Shown here: positions 1-8,877 of the stretch, piece after piece
How the letters are laid out: every line of letters begins with the position of its first letter
How positions within the stretch are numbered: position 1 is the first letter of the stretch
Assembly (NCBI RefSeq): GCF_019428685.1
Contig: NZ_CP080095.1
Location: forward strand, 930,001-994,000
Length of the DNA: 64,000 nt
Direction: 5' to 3'
From: Paraburkholderia edwinii
GTDB taxonomy: Bacteria; Pseudomonadota; Gammaproteobacteria; Burkholderiales; Burkholderiaceae
Program-made: the position numbers and the translations under genes
Notes under the pieces: generated by a model
What the model was told of the DNA's origin: nothing
Database searches by the model: none
Seen by the model: only the letters and a program-made list of their open reading frames with translations

Positions 1-99
1 CTGGTCGATCTGCGGCAAGGTCACGCGGCCATAAACCTCGGGTTCCCGGGTGCCGAGAAGGTTGAGGTTGGGGCCGTGCAGAACCAGCAGTCGCGTCAT
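1..99 (-). CDS. aroQ: 3-dehydroquinate dehydratase, type II (partial, N-terminus only)
   Basis: The first 33 codons of a minus-strand gene that runs off the left edge. The translation opens [20 protein letters not shown], the hallmark N-terminus of type II dehydroquinases; the conserved [16 protein letters not shown] loop carries the catalytic Asn and Arg. The enzyme converts 3-dehydroquinate to 3-dehydroshikimate in the shikimate pathway; aroE of the same pathway lies 6 kb away. In Burkholderiaceae this gene usually leads an operon with accB and accC, which would lie outside the window (knowledge, not seen). The 195 bp to the next gene must hold its promoter, but I could not fix one. Confidence 0.93.
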   Translation of the reverse strand, partial: MTRLLVLHGPNLNLLGTREPEVYGRVTLPQIDQ

Positions 100-294
100 G
101 GTCGCTTCTATTTCCGTGGAATTCGCGGCACTTTAGCGCTGTTTAGAGAAATTTGTCTAGTTTCTCGAACGCCCGGACGGATGCCGTCGCAGCAGCCGGA
201 AGCACATAGGAGCACAACTTCTCTCAATTTCAGTCGATTGGTGCATAAATCGCACGGTTCCGACCTCAATTAAACGTCGACAAATTGTCCTGCG

Positions 295-852
295 TCAGAG
301 CGCGTCGAGCGTGGCTTTCAGCTCATTTGGCTGAATCTGGCCCAATTTTGTCGACCGAACGACACCTTTTGCGTCAATCACGACCGTGTAAGGCAACGCG
401 CCCGCGTTGTTGCCGAATGCGCGCGCGAGGTCGGCGCCGCCGAAGCCGATCACGTAGATCGGATAGTCAACATGCACCTTCTGTAGAAACGCTTTGACGT
501 TTTTGTCGGAGTCCACGCCGAGGCCGACGAACTCGACGCCTTTTTTCGCGTATTCGCGATGCAGCTGGCTCAACGAGGGCATTTCCTCGACGCACGGTCC
601 GCACCACGACGCCCAGAAGTTGATGACGACCGGGTGGCCTTTGAACAGGCTCAACGACTGCGGTTTGCCGTCCGCGTTCGTAACCGCCGCCGACCAGAGC
701 TGGTCGACGGGGCTCGCCGGCGGGGCGGCGGGCGTTGCCGCGTGCGCGACCTCGGTCAGCGATTGACCGAATATCCAGTGACTGGCCGCCGCGCCCCCCG
801 CGGCCGCGACGACCGCGACTGCAACTGCCGCCAGAATCCGCTTCGTGTTCAT
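295..852 (-). CDS. TlpA-like membrane-anchored thioredoxin
   Basis: 185 residues. An N-terminal hydrophobic segment (about residues 5-25) with a short basic start looks like a membrane anchor or signal peptide, followed by an Ala/Pro linker (about 38-48) and a thioredoxin fold. The redox motif WCGPC is at residues 83-87 in the FWASWCGPC context typical of the AhpC/TSA-TlpA family. It probably reduces disulfides of periplasmic clients such as cytochrome c biogenesis factors; the substrate cannot be told from sequence. The ATG at 852 is preferred. A TTG at 867 that overlaps the upstream gene's stop codon would add five residues and suggests translational coupling; neither start has a clear ribosome binding site. 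Confidence 0.85.
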   Translation of the reverse strand: MNTKRILAAVAVAVVAAAGGAAASHWIFGQSLTEVAHAATPAAPPASPVDQLWSAAVTNADGKPQSLSLFKGHPVVINFWASWCGPCVEEMPSLSQLHREYAKKGVEFVGLGVDSDKNVKAFLQKVHVDYPIYVIGFGGADLARAFGNNAGALPYTVVIDAKGVVRSTKLGQIQPNELKATLDAL

Positions 853-863
853 CTTTGGTCTGT

Positions 864-1520
864 TCAATTAGTAGAGGAGGCGGCGTCGCTTTCGGCGAGC
901 AACGCCTGGACCGCCTGGACGCCCGCGCGTGCGGTCCGGCCGCGCGCATCGGCGCGCACCGCGCCGCGCAGGTCGTCGGTGCCGTAGAGCGCGACGTGGA
1001 TGCCGACCGGCTCCGCGTCGCGTCCCGCCGCCCCGCTGGGACGCCACAGGAAGCTCAGCGTCTCGACATAGCCGCGTCCGGCGAAATGCCGGGTTTCCGA
1101 AACGTCGTACTGCACGTTCTCATTCAGCAGATAAATCGCGACTTCTTTCGGGTTGTCGCAAAACGCCTGCAGGTGAATATCCGAGTGCTCGCCCGCCGTG
1201 CCGCCGAGCACCGCGCCGGTCAGATACGGGTTGAACGGGGCGAGGCGCAACATCCAGTCGAGCGCGATTTCGCGGAGGCGGCGCAGCACCGCGGGCTGCG
1301 TGTCGCCCTGAAACAGCGACTGATACTCGCGGATTTCTTCTTCGATCTGGTCGTTATCAGGCAGCCAATCGCCGGAAACGCGCGTCTCCCCGACGACTTG
1401 CCGCGCTGCTTTACGCTTGGCCGTCGAATAGTCGAGACCGTCTTCCGCGATCATCCTCGCGGCGGCGATGGCGATTTCCTCGCGCACGCGCGTCGGGTCG
1501 AAATGTAGTTTGCGGACCAT
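864..1520 (-). CDS. Conserved hypothetical protein, nucleotidyltransferase-like
   Basis: 218 residues, ATG start. I do not recognise the function. The N-terminal 60 residues are charged and helical (ARMIAEDGLDYSTAKRKAAR). The middle has GGTAGEHSDIHLQAF, which resembles the GG...SDxD/H nucleotide-binding signature of the polymerase-beta nucleotidyltransferase fold, and then NPKEVAIYLLNENV. Similar proteins beside mpl in Burkholderia genomes are, as I recall, sometimes labelled UDP-N-acetylmuramate-alanine ligase; I see no Mur ligase motif (no P-loop GxxGKT), so that label looks wrong. It lies divergent from mpl and is co-directional and overlapping with the thioredoxin gene. The last 20 residues are Ala/Ser-rich and probably disordered. 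Confidence 0.7.
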   Translation of the reverse strand: MVRKLHFDPTRVREEIAIAAARMIAEDGLDYSTAKRKAARQVVGETRVSGDWLPDNDQIEEEIREYQSLFQGDTQPAVLRRLREIALDWMLRLAPFNPYLTGAVLGGTAGEHSDIHLQAFCDNPKEVAIYLLNENVQYDVSETRHFAGRGYVETLSFLWRPSGAAGRDAEPVGIHVALYGTDDLRGAVRADARGRTARAGVQAVQALLAESDAASSTN

Positions 1521-1667
1521 CAGCTAATCATACTAGAGAATACGTGGCGGTCTGCCTTGCGGCGGCCCTCCGGCCAAGGCGGCGGCGCTTGCCGGTGCAC
1601 GCTGGCGCATGCCGGCCATGGTCGGCACACCGCGCCGCGAGGGCTCTGGGCGGCGCGGGTCGTCGGG

Positions 1668-1673
1668 TACAAT
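1668..1673 (+). promoter_or_regulatory. Candidate -10 element for mpl
   Basis: TACAAT lies 24 bp before the mpl ATG in the divergent region. A matching -35 box is not obvious. If used, the 5' leader would be about 20 nt. Confidence 0.35.
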
Positions 1674-1697
1674 AGCGGCCTTTGCAAGGACCGCTCT

Positions 1698-3119
1698 ATG
1701 CACATCCACATTCTCGGTATCTGCGGCACGTTCATGGGTGGTCTCGCGGTGCTGGCGCGCAGCGCGGGTCATAAGGTCACCGGCTGCGATGCCGGCGTCT
1801 ATCCGCCGATGAGCACGCAGCTCGAAGCACAAGGCATCGGGCTTATCGAGGGTTACGGCGTGGAGCAGGTCGATCTGAAGCCCGATCTGTTCGTGATCGG
1901 CAATGTGGTGTCGCGCGGCAATCCGCTGATGGAAGCGATTCTCGACCGCGGCCTGCCGTATATGTCGGGCCCGCAGTGGCTCGGCGAACACGTGCTCAAC
2001 GGCAAATGGGTGCTCGCGGTGGCCGGCACGCACGGCAAGACCACGACGAGCTCGATGCTCACGTGGCTGCTTGAAGACGCCGGCATGAACCCGGGCTTTC
2101 TGATCGGCGGCGTGCCGCTTAACTTTGGCGTGTCCGCGCGGCTTACCGATTCAAGCTTCTTCGTGATCGAAGCCGACGAGTACGACACGGCGTTCTTCGA
2201 CAAGCGCTCGAAGTTCGTCCATTACCGGCCGCGCACCGCGGTGCTCAACAATCTCGAGTTCGATCACGCTGACATCTTCCCCGATCTCGCCGCGATCGAG
2301 ACGCAGTTTCACCATCTCGTGCGCACCATTCCCGGTATTGGCCGCATCGTCACGAACGGCCGCGAGGCCGCGCTCGAGCGTGTGCTCACGCGCGGCTGCT
2401 GGAGCGAGGTCGAGCGGTTCGGCGTCGAAGGCGGCTGGCAGGCGCTTGCTGCCGAAGACGGCGTGCCCGTCGACGAGCAGTTCGCGGTGTACCAGCAGGG
2501 CGAGCGCGTGGGCGTGGTCGACTGGCAGGTGCAGGGCGAGCACAACCGCATGAACGCGCTTGCGGCGATCGCGGCCGCGCGCCACGTCGGCGTGCCGCCT
2601 GCGCAGGCCGCGCAGTCGCTCGCGGGCTTTCGCAATGTGAAGCGCCGCATGGAAGTGCGCGGCAGCGTCGACGGCGTGACCGTCTACGACGACTTCGCGC
2701 ACCATCCGACCGCGATTGATACGACGATTGCCGGCCTGCGCACGCGCGTCGGCCGTGGTGAACACGGAAAACGCACGCGCATTCTCGCCGTACTCGAACC
2801 GCGCTCGAACACAATGAAGCTCGGCGTCATGAAGGCGCAATTGCCGGCAAGCCTCGCCGACGCGGATCTGGTATTCGGCTATGGCGCTTTGAGCGGCCGC
2901 GACGCGCTCGGCTGGGATCTGGCGGAAGCGCTCGCGCCGCTCGGCGACAAGGCGCGCGCGTTCAACGATATCGACGCACTCGTCAAAGCGGTGCTTGACG
3001 CCGCGCAGCCGGGCGACCACGTGCTCGTGATGAGCAATGGCGGCTTCGGCGGCGTGCATCAGAAGCTGCTCGATGCGCTGTCGACGAGGCCGGCGGTGCT
3101 TGCGCGAGGCGTCGCGTGA
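1698..3119 (+). CDS. mpl: UDP-N-acetylmuramate:L-alanyl-gamma-D-glutamyl-meso-diaminopimelate ligase (murein tripeptide ligase)
   Basis: 473 residues, close to E. coli Mpl (457). It re-attaches recycled murein tripeptide to UDP-MurNAc in the cytoplasm. The N-terminus MHIHILGICGTFMGGLA is the Mpl form of the Mur-ligase Rossmann domain. The ATP-binding P-loop GTHGKTTTSS is at residues 110-119. Further on are EADEYDTAFFDKRSKF, the NNLEFDHADIF motif characteristic of Mpl, and a C-terminal domain with DDFAHHPTAI. The frame extends upstream to 1557, but the ATG at 1698 matches the family start and follows a possible -10 element. The downstream esterase gene overlaps its stop codon by four bases, so the two are probably co-translated. 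Confidence 0.95.
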   Translation: MHIHILGICGTFMGGLAVLARSAGHKVTGCDAGVYPPMSTQLEAQGIGLIEGYGVEQVDLKPDLFVIGNVVSRGNPLMEAILDRGLPYMSGPQWLGEHVLNGKWVLAVAGTHGKTTTSSMLTWLLEDAGMNPGFLIGGVPLNFGVSARLTDSSFFVIEADEYDTAFFDKRSKFVHYRPRTAVLNNLEFDHADIFPDLAAIETQFHHLVRTIPGIGRIVTNGREAALERVLTRGCWSEVERFGVEGGWQALAAEDGVPVDEQFAVYQQGERVGVVDWQVQGEHNRMNALAAIAAARHVGVPPAQAAQSLAGFRNVKRRMEVRGSVDGVTVYDDFAHHPTAIDTTIAGLRTRVGRGEHGKRTRILAVLEPRSNTMKLGVMKAQLPASLADADLVFGYGALSGRDALGWDLAEALAPLGDKARAFNDIDALVKAVLDAAQPGDHVLVMSNGGFGGVHQKLLDALSTRPAVLARGVA

Positions 3120-3802
3120 TTCTTTACCTGCACGGATTCCGCTCGTCGCCGCAGTCGTTCAAGGCGCGCCTTCTCGGCGAGCGCCTCGCGGCGCTTGGCC
3201 GCAGCGACGAATGGTGCTGCCCGCAACTGCCGGTGTCGCCGCTCGAAACGATCGCGCTGGCCGAGTCGCTTGCTCATGTGGGAAGTGACGCGCGGGTTAA
3301 TTCACGAGTTGATTCAAATACGGCCCCGGACAACGCCGCGCACCCCGAGCGCGTCGTCGTGATCGGCAGCTCGCTCGGCGGCTTCTTCGCGACGTATCTT
3401 GCCGAAAAGCACGGCTGGCCGGCGGTGCTGCTCAATCCGGCGGTCGTGCCGCAGCGCGACCTGTCTGCGTATCTTGGCGAGCAGCCGCGCGTACACGGCG
3501 GCGGCAGTATCGTCGTGCAAGCGCATCACCTTGACGAGATGCGTGCGCTCGCCGTCACATCGGTCACGCGCCCCGAACGCTATTATCTGTTTGCGGCCAC
3601 CGGCGACGAGGTGCTCGATTACCGCGAGATGCTCGCGCACTATCCGGCGGCACGAACGAAACTGATCGAAGGCAGCGATCATTCGATCAGCGAGTTCGCG
3701 GACTACGTCGACGATGTGCTCGCGTTTTGCGATAGCGCCGCGGCCGTCCCGCCTGCGCCGAACCCGAAGGCCGCGCCTCGCGAGGGCGCCGCGACGAAGT
3801 AG
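3116..3802 (+). CDS. YqiA-like alpha/beta-hydrolase esterase
   Basis: 228 residues, GTG start in a GTGA overlap with the mpl stop. The N-terminus ILYLHGFRSSPQSFKA carries the oxyanion-hole HGF motif, and VVIGSSLGGFFATYLAE has the nucleophile elbow (G-S-S-L-G-G), both typical of the YqiA/UPF0227 family. Asp in FAATGDEVLDY and His in EGSDHSISEF complete a plausible triad. The residue 50-80 stretch (NSRVDSNTAPDNAAHPE) and the final Ala/Pro-rich 20 residues look like low-complexity additions to the compact fold. The physiological substrate is unknown; coupling to mpl suggests only co-expression. Confidence 0.8.
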   Translation: MILYLHGFRSSPQSFKARLLGERLAALGRSDEWCCPQLPVSPLETIALAESLAHVGSDARVNSRVDSNTAPDNAAHPERVVVIGSSLGGFFATYLAEKHGWPAVLLNPAVVPQRDLSAYLGEQPRVHGGGSIVVQAHHLDEMRALAVTSVTRPERYYLFAATGDEVLDYREMLAHYPAARTKLIEGSDHSISEFADYVDDVLAFCDSAAAVPPAPNPKAAPREGAATK

Positions 3803-4039
3803 GCGCGCGGTTTGCGCGCCGAGGTTGCGTTCCGCGGATATCGTCCGCAGCTGCGCATTTCGCGGCCGGTTCGCGCACAATTCGCACCCAGTTGGCAGAC
3901 AGTTAACAGATCATCATTTCCACGAATAGGCAGCAGCCGAGCGCGGCGCCATGCCAGATACACAAGGCGCGCACGCAACCGGATGCATGCAAACGCGGCG
4001 GCCCATGGCGGTCGACGCAAGTCAGAACGAGAGTATTGA

Positions 4040-6202
4040 GTGAACGTTTTCTTTGAGGAATCGGGCAGTTTCAAGGCAGGCAGCGTGTTGTCGAAGCAGG
4101 GCGACGCGTTCCAGGTCGAGTTGCCGGGCGGCCGGCGCGCGAAAGTGCGCGCCAAAGACGTGCTGATCGAATTCGACAAGCCGGCCGCCGGCGAACTGAT
4201 GGAACAGGCCGACGCGGCCGCGCAGCAGATCGATCTCGACTTTCTGTGGGAATGTGCACCGGAGGACGAATTTCCGTTCGCGACGCTCGGTGCCGAATAC
4301 TTCGGCGCCACCTTCGGTCCGATCGAGCGCGCGGCGCTCGTGCTGCGCATGCATAGCTCGCCGGTCTACTTCCGCCGCAAGGGCCGCGGTCAGTATCAGC
4401 GCGCGCCGCAGGAGCAATTGCAGATGGCGCTCGCGTCGCTCGAACGCAAACGTCAGCAGGCGCTCGTGCAGTCGGGTTACGAAGACGAGCTGAAAGAGGG
4501 CCGTCTGCCCGAAGCGTTCGCCGGCAAGGCGCTTGCGCTGCTCACAAAGCCCGACAAGAACTCGATCGAGTACAAGGCGCTCGAAGCGGCGGCGGCTCAT
4601 CGCGGCGTGTCGCCGGCACGGCTCATGCTCGACTGCGGCGGCATTCCGTCGGCGCGCGCGCTGCATGAGGCGCGCTTTTTGTCCGAATTTTTCCCGCATG
4701 GCACGGGTTTTCCGCCGGTTACGCCGGGCGCGCTGCCCGACGATCTGCCCGAAGCCGAGGTTCAGGCGTTCTCGATCGACGACGTCACGACAACCGAAAT
4801 CGACGATGCGTTCTCGGTCGAACATCTCGCCGATGGGCGCGTGCGGATCGGCGTGCATATCGCGGCGCCGGCGCTCGGCATTGCGCGCGGCGACACGGTC
4901 GACGCGATCGCGCGCGCGCGTCTGTCGACGGTCTATATGCCCGGCGACAAGATCACGATGCTGCCCGATGGTGTGGTCGATGTGTTCACGCTCGCCGAAG
5001 GCGGCATGCGGCCGGCGCTGTCTCTCTATAGCATCGTGAACCGCGAGACGCAGGAGATCGTCGCGAGCGAAACGCGCGCCGAGCTCGTGTTCGTGAAGTC
5101 CAACCTGCGGCACAACACGCTCGACGAAGTCGTCACCGAAGACGCGCTTGCCGCGGGCACCGGAGACTATCCGCACAAGGACGACATCGCCGTGCTGTGG
5201 CCGTTCGCGCAGGCGCTGTTCGAAAAGCGCCAGGTGATGCGCGCGAGCTTTGGCCTCAGGCGCGAAGTACAGCGCAATACCGATTTCAATTTCTACGTCG
5301 AAGGCGAGCATGTGACGATCACGCCGCGCCGGCGCGGCTCGCCGCTCGATCTGATCGTCGCGGAACTCGCGATTCTCGCGAACTCGACGTGGGGTGCGTT
5401 CCTGCACGATCACGGCGTGCCCGGCATCTACCGCTCGCAGCGCGCGTTCGGCGCGCCGACCGGCCCGAAGCGCACGCGCATGCAAACAACGGCCGCGCCG
5501 CATGAAGGGCTCGGCGTCGCGCAGTACGCGTGGAGCACGTCGCCGCTGCGGCGCTATGTCGACCTCGTCAACCAGTGGCAACTGATCGCGTGTGTGCAGC
5601 ATGGGGTGACCGCGAAGCTCGCCGCGCCGTTCAAGCCGAAGGACGCGGACCTGTTCGCGGTCGTGCAGGGCTTCGACGATACGTACACCGCGTACGCCGA
5701 CCATCAGCGCCGCATGGAGTATTTCTGGTGCCTGCGCTGGATCAAGCAGGAAGGGCGGAAGCAGATCGTCGCATCGGTGGTGAAGGGCGACCTCGTGCGG
5801 TTCGAGGAAGTGCCGCTGCTGCTGCACGTACCGGGGCTCGGCGTGCATGCGCGCGGCACGCGCGTGCTGCTCGAGGTGATGTCGATCGATGAGCTGACGA
5901 TCGAAGCATCGGTGCGCCTGCTGCATGTGCTCGATGCGCCGACCGTGACGAGCGGCAACGAAGCTGAAGAAGCCGATGAGAACGAAGGCGACGAGGAAAT
6001 CATCGACGCCGCCGATGAGTCCGCGGAAAGCGAAGCCGAGGCACAAGCGGAAGCGGATCTCGACGGCGCGGCGTCGTCCGAAGGCGGCGACGCTTCTGCC
6101 GCCGAGGGCTCCGCGCAAAACGACGCCGGACACGATGGCGACGCGGCGAACGCCGATGCGGCCGGTTCCGATTCGCATCACGAGACGGAGCCGGGCCGAT
6201 GA
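4040..6202 (+). CDS. RNB-domain exoribonuclease (RNase II family) with acidic C-terminal tail
   Basis: 720 residues, GTG start at 4040. A 3'-5' processive exoribonuclease of the RNase II/R superfamily. Residues 1-60 form a cold-shock-like region. The RNB core begins near 230 with SIDDVTTTEIDDAFSVE (about 245-260), the metal-binding Asp cluster. Later motifs include IPxxYRSQ-like GVPGIYRSQ and WSTSPLRRYVDLVNQ, the conserved arginine signature of the active site. An S1-like domain follows at about 565-635. The last 80 residues are almost entirely Glu/Asp/Ala/Ser, an unusual acidic extension. The gene ends in ATGA, overlapping aroE. Confidence 0.88.
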   Translation: MNVFFEESGSFKAGSVLSKQGDAFQVELPGGRRAKVRAKDVLIEFDKPAAGELMEQADAAAQQIDLDFLWECAPEDEFPFATLGAEYFGATFGPIERAALVLRMHSSPVYFRRKGRGQYQRAPQEQLQMALASLERKRQQALVQSGYEDELKEGRLPEAFAGKALALLTKPDKNSIEYKALEAAAAHRGVSPARLMLDCGGIPSARALHEARFLSEFFPHGTGFPPVTPGALPDDLPEAEVQAFSIDDVTTTEIDDAFSVEHLADGRVRIGVHIAAPALGIARGDTVDAIARARLSTVYMPGDKITMLPDGVVDVFTLAEGGMRPALSLYSIVNRETQEIVASETRAELVFVKSNLRHNTLDEVVTEDALAAGTGDYPHKDDIAVLWPFAQALFEKRQVMRASFGLRREVQRNTDFNFYVEGEHVTITPRRRGSPLDLIVAELAILANSTWGAFLHDHGVPGIYRSQRAFGAPTGPKRTRMQTTAAPHEGLGVAQYAWSTSPLRRYVDLVNQWQLIACVQHGVTAKLAAPFKPKDADLFAVVQGFDDTYTAYADHQRRMEYFWCLRWIKQEGRKQIVASVVKGDLVRFEEVPLLLHVPGLGVHARGTRVLLEVMSIDELTIEASVRLLHVLDAPTVTSGNEAEEADENEGDEEIIDAADESAESEAEAQAEADLDGAASSEGGDASAAEGSAQNDAGHDGDAANADAAGSDSHHETEPGR

Positions 6203-7077
6203 GCGCGTCTTCGGTCCCGGTCTCCCGTTCGCGTGATCAATACGCGGTGATCGGCAATCCGATCGCGCACAGCAAGTCGCCGTTTATTCACGCGCGCTTT
6301 GCCGAACAAACCGGCGAGCCGGTCGAATACGGCCGGCTGCTCGCGCCGGTCGATGCGTTCGTGCCGCACGTGCGCGAATTCATCGAGGCGGGCGGTCGCG
6401 GCCTCAACGTGACGGTGCCGTTCAAGCTCGACGCGCATGCATTGGCCGACACGTTGTCGCCGCGCGCGGCGGCCGCGGGCGCGGTGAACACGCTGCGCTT
6501 CGACAAGGCGGGCATCTACGGCGACAACACCGACGGCTTCGGACTCGTGCGCGATATCGAAGTGAACCTCGGCGTATCGCTGGCGGGCGCGCGCGTGCTG
6601 CTGCTCGGCGCCGGCGGCGCGGCGCGCGGCGTCGTGCTGCCGATGCTCGAGCGTGCGCCGCGCGTGCTGACGATCGTCAATCGCACGGCGGCGAAGGCCG
6701 ATGCATTGGTCGCGCAGTTCGCGCGGGCTGCTAGCGACGCGGGCTGCGGTCTGACGGGCGGCGGTGCGCAGGCGATCGAGCCCGGCGCATACGACGTGAT
6801 CGTCAACGCAACCGCCGGGAGCCTCGATGGCGCGCTGCCGGAATGCGACGACCGTGCGTTTGGTGCAGAGACGCTTGCCTACGACATGATGTACGGCGCG
6901 CAGCCGACCGTCTTCATGCAGCACGCGCGCACGCTCGGTGCACGCGCGGCCGATGGACTCGGCATGCTGGTCGAACAGGCGGCCGAGTCGTTTTACGTGT
7001 GGCGCGGTGTGCGGCCCGATGGCGCGCCGGTGCTCGCGGAATTGCGCAAGCAGCTTGCCGCGCCGGCGGGCGCTTAG
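6199..7077 (+). CDS. aroE: Shikimate dehydrogenase
   Basis: 292 residues. NADP-dependent reduction of 3-dehydroshikimate to shikimate. Seen: NPIAHSKSPFIH (shikimate-binding Ser residues), NVTVPFKLDA (catalytic Lys), GDNTDGFGL (catalytic Asp), the nucleotide loop GAGGAARGVVLP, and NRT, the NADP 2'-phosphate clamp. The ATG lies in an ATGA overlap with the upstream exoribonuclease gene, so the two are translationally coupled. Slightly longer than E. coli AroE (272) because of short loop expansions such as ARAASDAGCGLTGG. Confidence 0.95.
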   Translation: MSASSVPVSRSRDQYAVIGNPIAHSKSPFIHARFAEQTGEPVEYGRLLAPVDAFVPHVREFIEAGGRGLNVTVPFKLDAHALADTLSPRAAAAGAVNTLRFDKAGIYGDNTDGFGLVRDIEVNLGVSLAGARVLLLGAGGAARGVVLPMLERAPRVLTIVNRTAAKADALVAQFARAASDAGCGLTGGGAQAIEPGAYDVIVNATAGSLDGALPECDDRAFGAETLAYDMMYGAQPTVFMQHARTLGARAADGLGMLVEQAAESFYVWRGVRPDGAPVLAELRKQLAAPAGA

Positions 7078-7156
7078 CAGCAGCTGGGCGCTTGCGTCGC
7101 GAGCAGGTTGCCTTCCGGGGTTGCCATCCGACGACATTCTCTAAAGGCGAACGGCG

Positions 7157-7927
7157 TTGAGCATAGCGGACAACATGAGAACACCGAAGCGCTCGAAAGC
7201 AGGCGCGAAGGCAGGAGCGAGCGTCAAGGCGATCACCGCGGGCCGTTGGGCGGCGTACGCGGTGGCCGTGTTCGCGTTCTCATGGTTTGCGATTCAGGCG
7301 TTCTACTTCGCGCAGATCGCACTGTGGAATTACGTGAACCCGCAATCAACAGCGTTCATGCGTTCCGACGCATGGCGTCTCGCACAAGACCGGCCCGATC
7401 TGTCGATCCAGCACACGTGGGTGCCATATGACCAGATTTCGCGCAATCTGAAGCGCGCGATCATCGCGTCCGAAGACGCGAATTTCGTCAACAACAACGG
7501 CTACGAAACCGACGCGATCCTGCAAGCGTGGGAGAGGAACAAGGCGCGCGGCAAGATCGTCGCGGGCGGCTCGACGATCACGCAGCAGCTTGCGCGCAAT
7601 CTGTTCCTGTCGCGCGAAAAGAGCTATATCCGCAAAGGGCAGGAGCTCATCATCACGTGGATGCTCGAGACGCTGATGGACAAGGAGCGGATCTTCGAGA
7701 TCTATCTGAATTCGGTCGAATGGGGTAACGGCGTCTACGGCGCCGAAGCGGCGGCGCGCTACTACTACAAGACCACGGCGGCGAAGCTTTCCGCCGGTCA
7801 GGCGGCGCGGCTCGCGGTCATGCTGCCGCGCCCGAAGTACTTTGACGAGCACCGCAATTCGGGGTATCTGACGCAGCGCGCCCGCGTCATCGCGCGACGC
7901 ATGGGGGCGGCGGAATTGCCGGATTGA
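7157..7927 (+). CDS. mtgA: Monofunctional biosynthetic peptidoglycan transglycosylase
   Basis: 256 residues. Polymerises lipid II glycan strands at the periplasmic face of the inner membrane. One N-terminal transmembrane segment (about residues 30-55), then a GT51 domain with [13 protein letters not shown] (catalytic Glu), [30 protein letters not shown] and [20 protein letters not shown], all diagnostic. TTG at 7157 is taken as start because AAAGGCG sits 9 nt upstream; the ATG at 7175 would give a protein six residues shorter and has no evident ribosome binding site. It is followed by a terminator shared with the convergent gene. Confidence 0.93.
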   Translation: MSIADNMRTPKRSKAGAKAGASVKAITAGRWAAYAVAVFAFSWFAIQAFYFAQIALWNYVNPQSTAFMRSDAWRLAQDRPDLSIQHTWVPYDQISRNLKRAIIASEDANFVNNNGYETDAILQAWERNKARGKIVAGGSTITQQLARNLFLSREKSYIRKGQELIITWMLETLMDKERIFEIYLNSVEWGNGVYGAEAAARYYYKTTAAKLSAGQAARLAVMLPRPKYFDEHRNSGYLTQRARVIARRMGAAELPD

Positions 7928-7979
7928 CTGCTTGACGGATGGGGCTTGCCGTTTAGGTTTCCGCCTCTCGCGACAAAAT

Positions 7980-8018
7980 AAAACGGCAACTGCGCGTCCA
8001 ATGCAGTTGCCGTTTTTT
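7980..8018. terminator. Bidirectional intrinsic terminator between mtgA and the beta-barrel gene
   Basis: A 14-bp perfect stem, AAAACGGCAACTGC with GCAGTTGCCGTTTT, encloses a 9-nt loop and ends in a T-run. The A-run on the left side gives a U-tract in the other direction, so it can serve both convergent genes. Confidence 0.9.
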
Positions 8019-8045
8019 GCTTTGCGGCCAGGAATAGATGCCGGT

Positions 8046-8594
8046 TCAGCGGAAATAATAGGTCAGGCCGACCGTGAAACTATTATTGGTTCTTTTTGTT
8101 CCATTCGAATTCGACTGGTCGGCTGTCCATTCGCCGCTGATATGGATATTTTTGTAAATCGCGTATTCGATGCCGAGTCCGCCATGAAGCCGTGTATCCG
8201 GCCATGCTGACGTAAAGCCGATGCGCGCGTACGGCATGACCTTATTGAACGGCACGCCGATGCGGAGATCGAGGCCGCCGTCGTCTTTGGTCGTCGATCC
8301 GCCGTGCAGATCGGCGAAGACTTCGGCGCCGAGCACGACAGGTCCGACGTCGAAGCCGTAGCCGGCCATCGCACCGAAAAACCCGGTGCCGTGCGTGCTT
8401 TTGTTGACGACGCCGGATGCGTCCGACCAGTTGCCACCGACTTTGATGCCGGCATAGGGGCCGGCGAACTCCGAGTGCACTGTCTGAGCAGCGGCGGATT
8501 GCGAATCAGGCGATTGAGGCGGTGTTTGAGCGTGCGCGACGCCCGCAAGCGCGGCGAAGGTAAAGGCGGCCAACCAGAGTTTAATTGAAGTCAT
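8046..8594 (-). CDS. Small outer-membrane beta-barrel protein (OmpX/opacity type)
   Basis: 182 residues. A signal peptide (about 1-22, ending GVAHAQ) is followed by a Gln/Ser/Pro spacer and then alternating hydrophobic strands: GPYAGIKVGGNWSD, GFFGAMAGYGFDVGPVVLGAEVFADL, VMPYARIGFTSAW, GGLGIEYAIYKNIHISGEWTAD and SFTVGLTYYFR. This pattern is typical of an eight-stranded barrel of the outer-membrane beta-barrel (porin-family) group. The C-terminus ends YYFR rather than a bare aromatic residue. The function is unknown; it could be structural or adhesive. The upstream leader contains a long perfect inverted repeat (8624-8659) and is AT-rich compared with its neighbours. Confidence 0.75.
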   Translation of the reverse strand: MTSIKLWLAAFTFAALAGVAHAQTPPQSPDSQSAAAQTVHSEFAGPYAGIKVGGNWSDASGVVNKSTHGTGFFGAMAGYGFDVGPVVLGAEVFADLHGGSTTKDDGGLDLRIGVPFNKVMPYARIGFTSAWPDTRLHGGLGIEYAIYKNIHISGEWTADQSNSNGTKRTNNSFTVGLTYYFR

Positions 8595-8623
8595 CTCGGA
8601 AATGAAAAGTTCGCTGTTTGCTT

Positions 8624-8659
8624 TTGATTTTCTTCATTTCGGGAAACGAAGAAAATCAA
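8624..8659. promoter_or_regulatory. Long inverted repeat in the leader of the beta-barrel gene
   Basis: TTGATTTTCTTC (8624-8635) is perfectly repeated inverted as GAAGAAAATCAA (8648-8659), 12-bp arms with a 12-nt centre. Inside the centre TTTC and GAAA can extend the pairing. It starts 30 bp upstream of the gene's ATG and has no T-run on either side, so it is more likely an operator or an RNA leader structure than a terminator. The rest of 8660-8877 is AT-rich, and I see no other gene or structure there. Confidence 0.55.
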
Positions 8660-8877
8660 TATAAGACAATAAATACGAAGACTTAAACGCAAGCAATGCG
8701 AGACTAAAAACTTCAGATAGTTGACTGAATCAGACGCTTCTTAAATAAATTTGCGACAGCACGTGCCGTTTATCCTGGTTTTATTGAGGCCGCGCGCCGA
8801 TCGCGCATCGAGGTGAAGTGAGCCGGCTGGCGTCGGCCGTGCGCCCGAAAAGGGCGTCGATCATGCCTTCATCCCAG

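Noticed and set aside
4022..6181. Long open frame on the strand opposite the RNB exoribonuclease (about 720 codons)
   Set aside because: A mirror of codon bias in a GC-rich gene: the peptide is Arg/His-rich without domains, and the plus-strand product is a clear enzyme.
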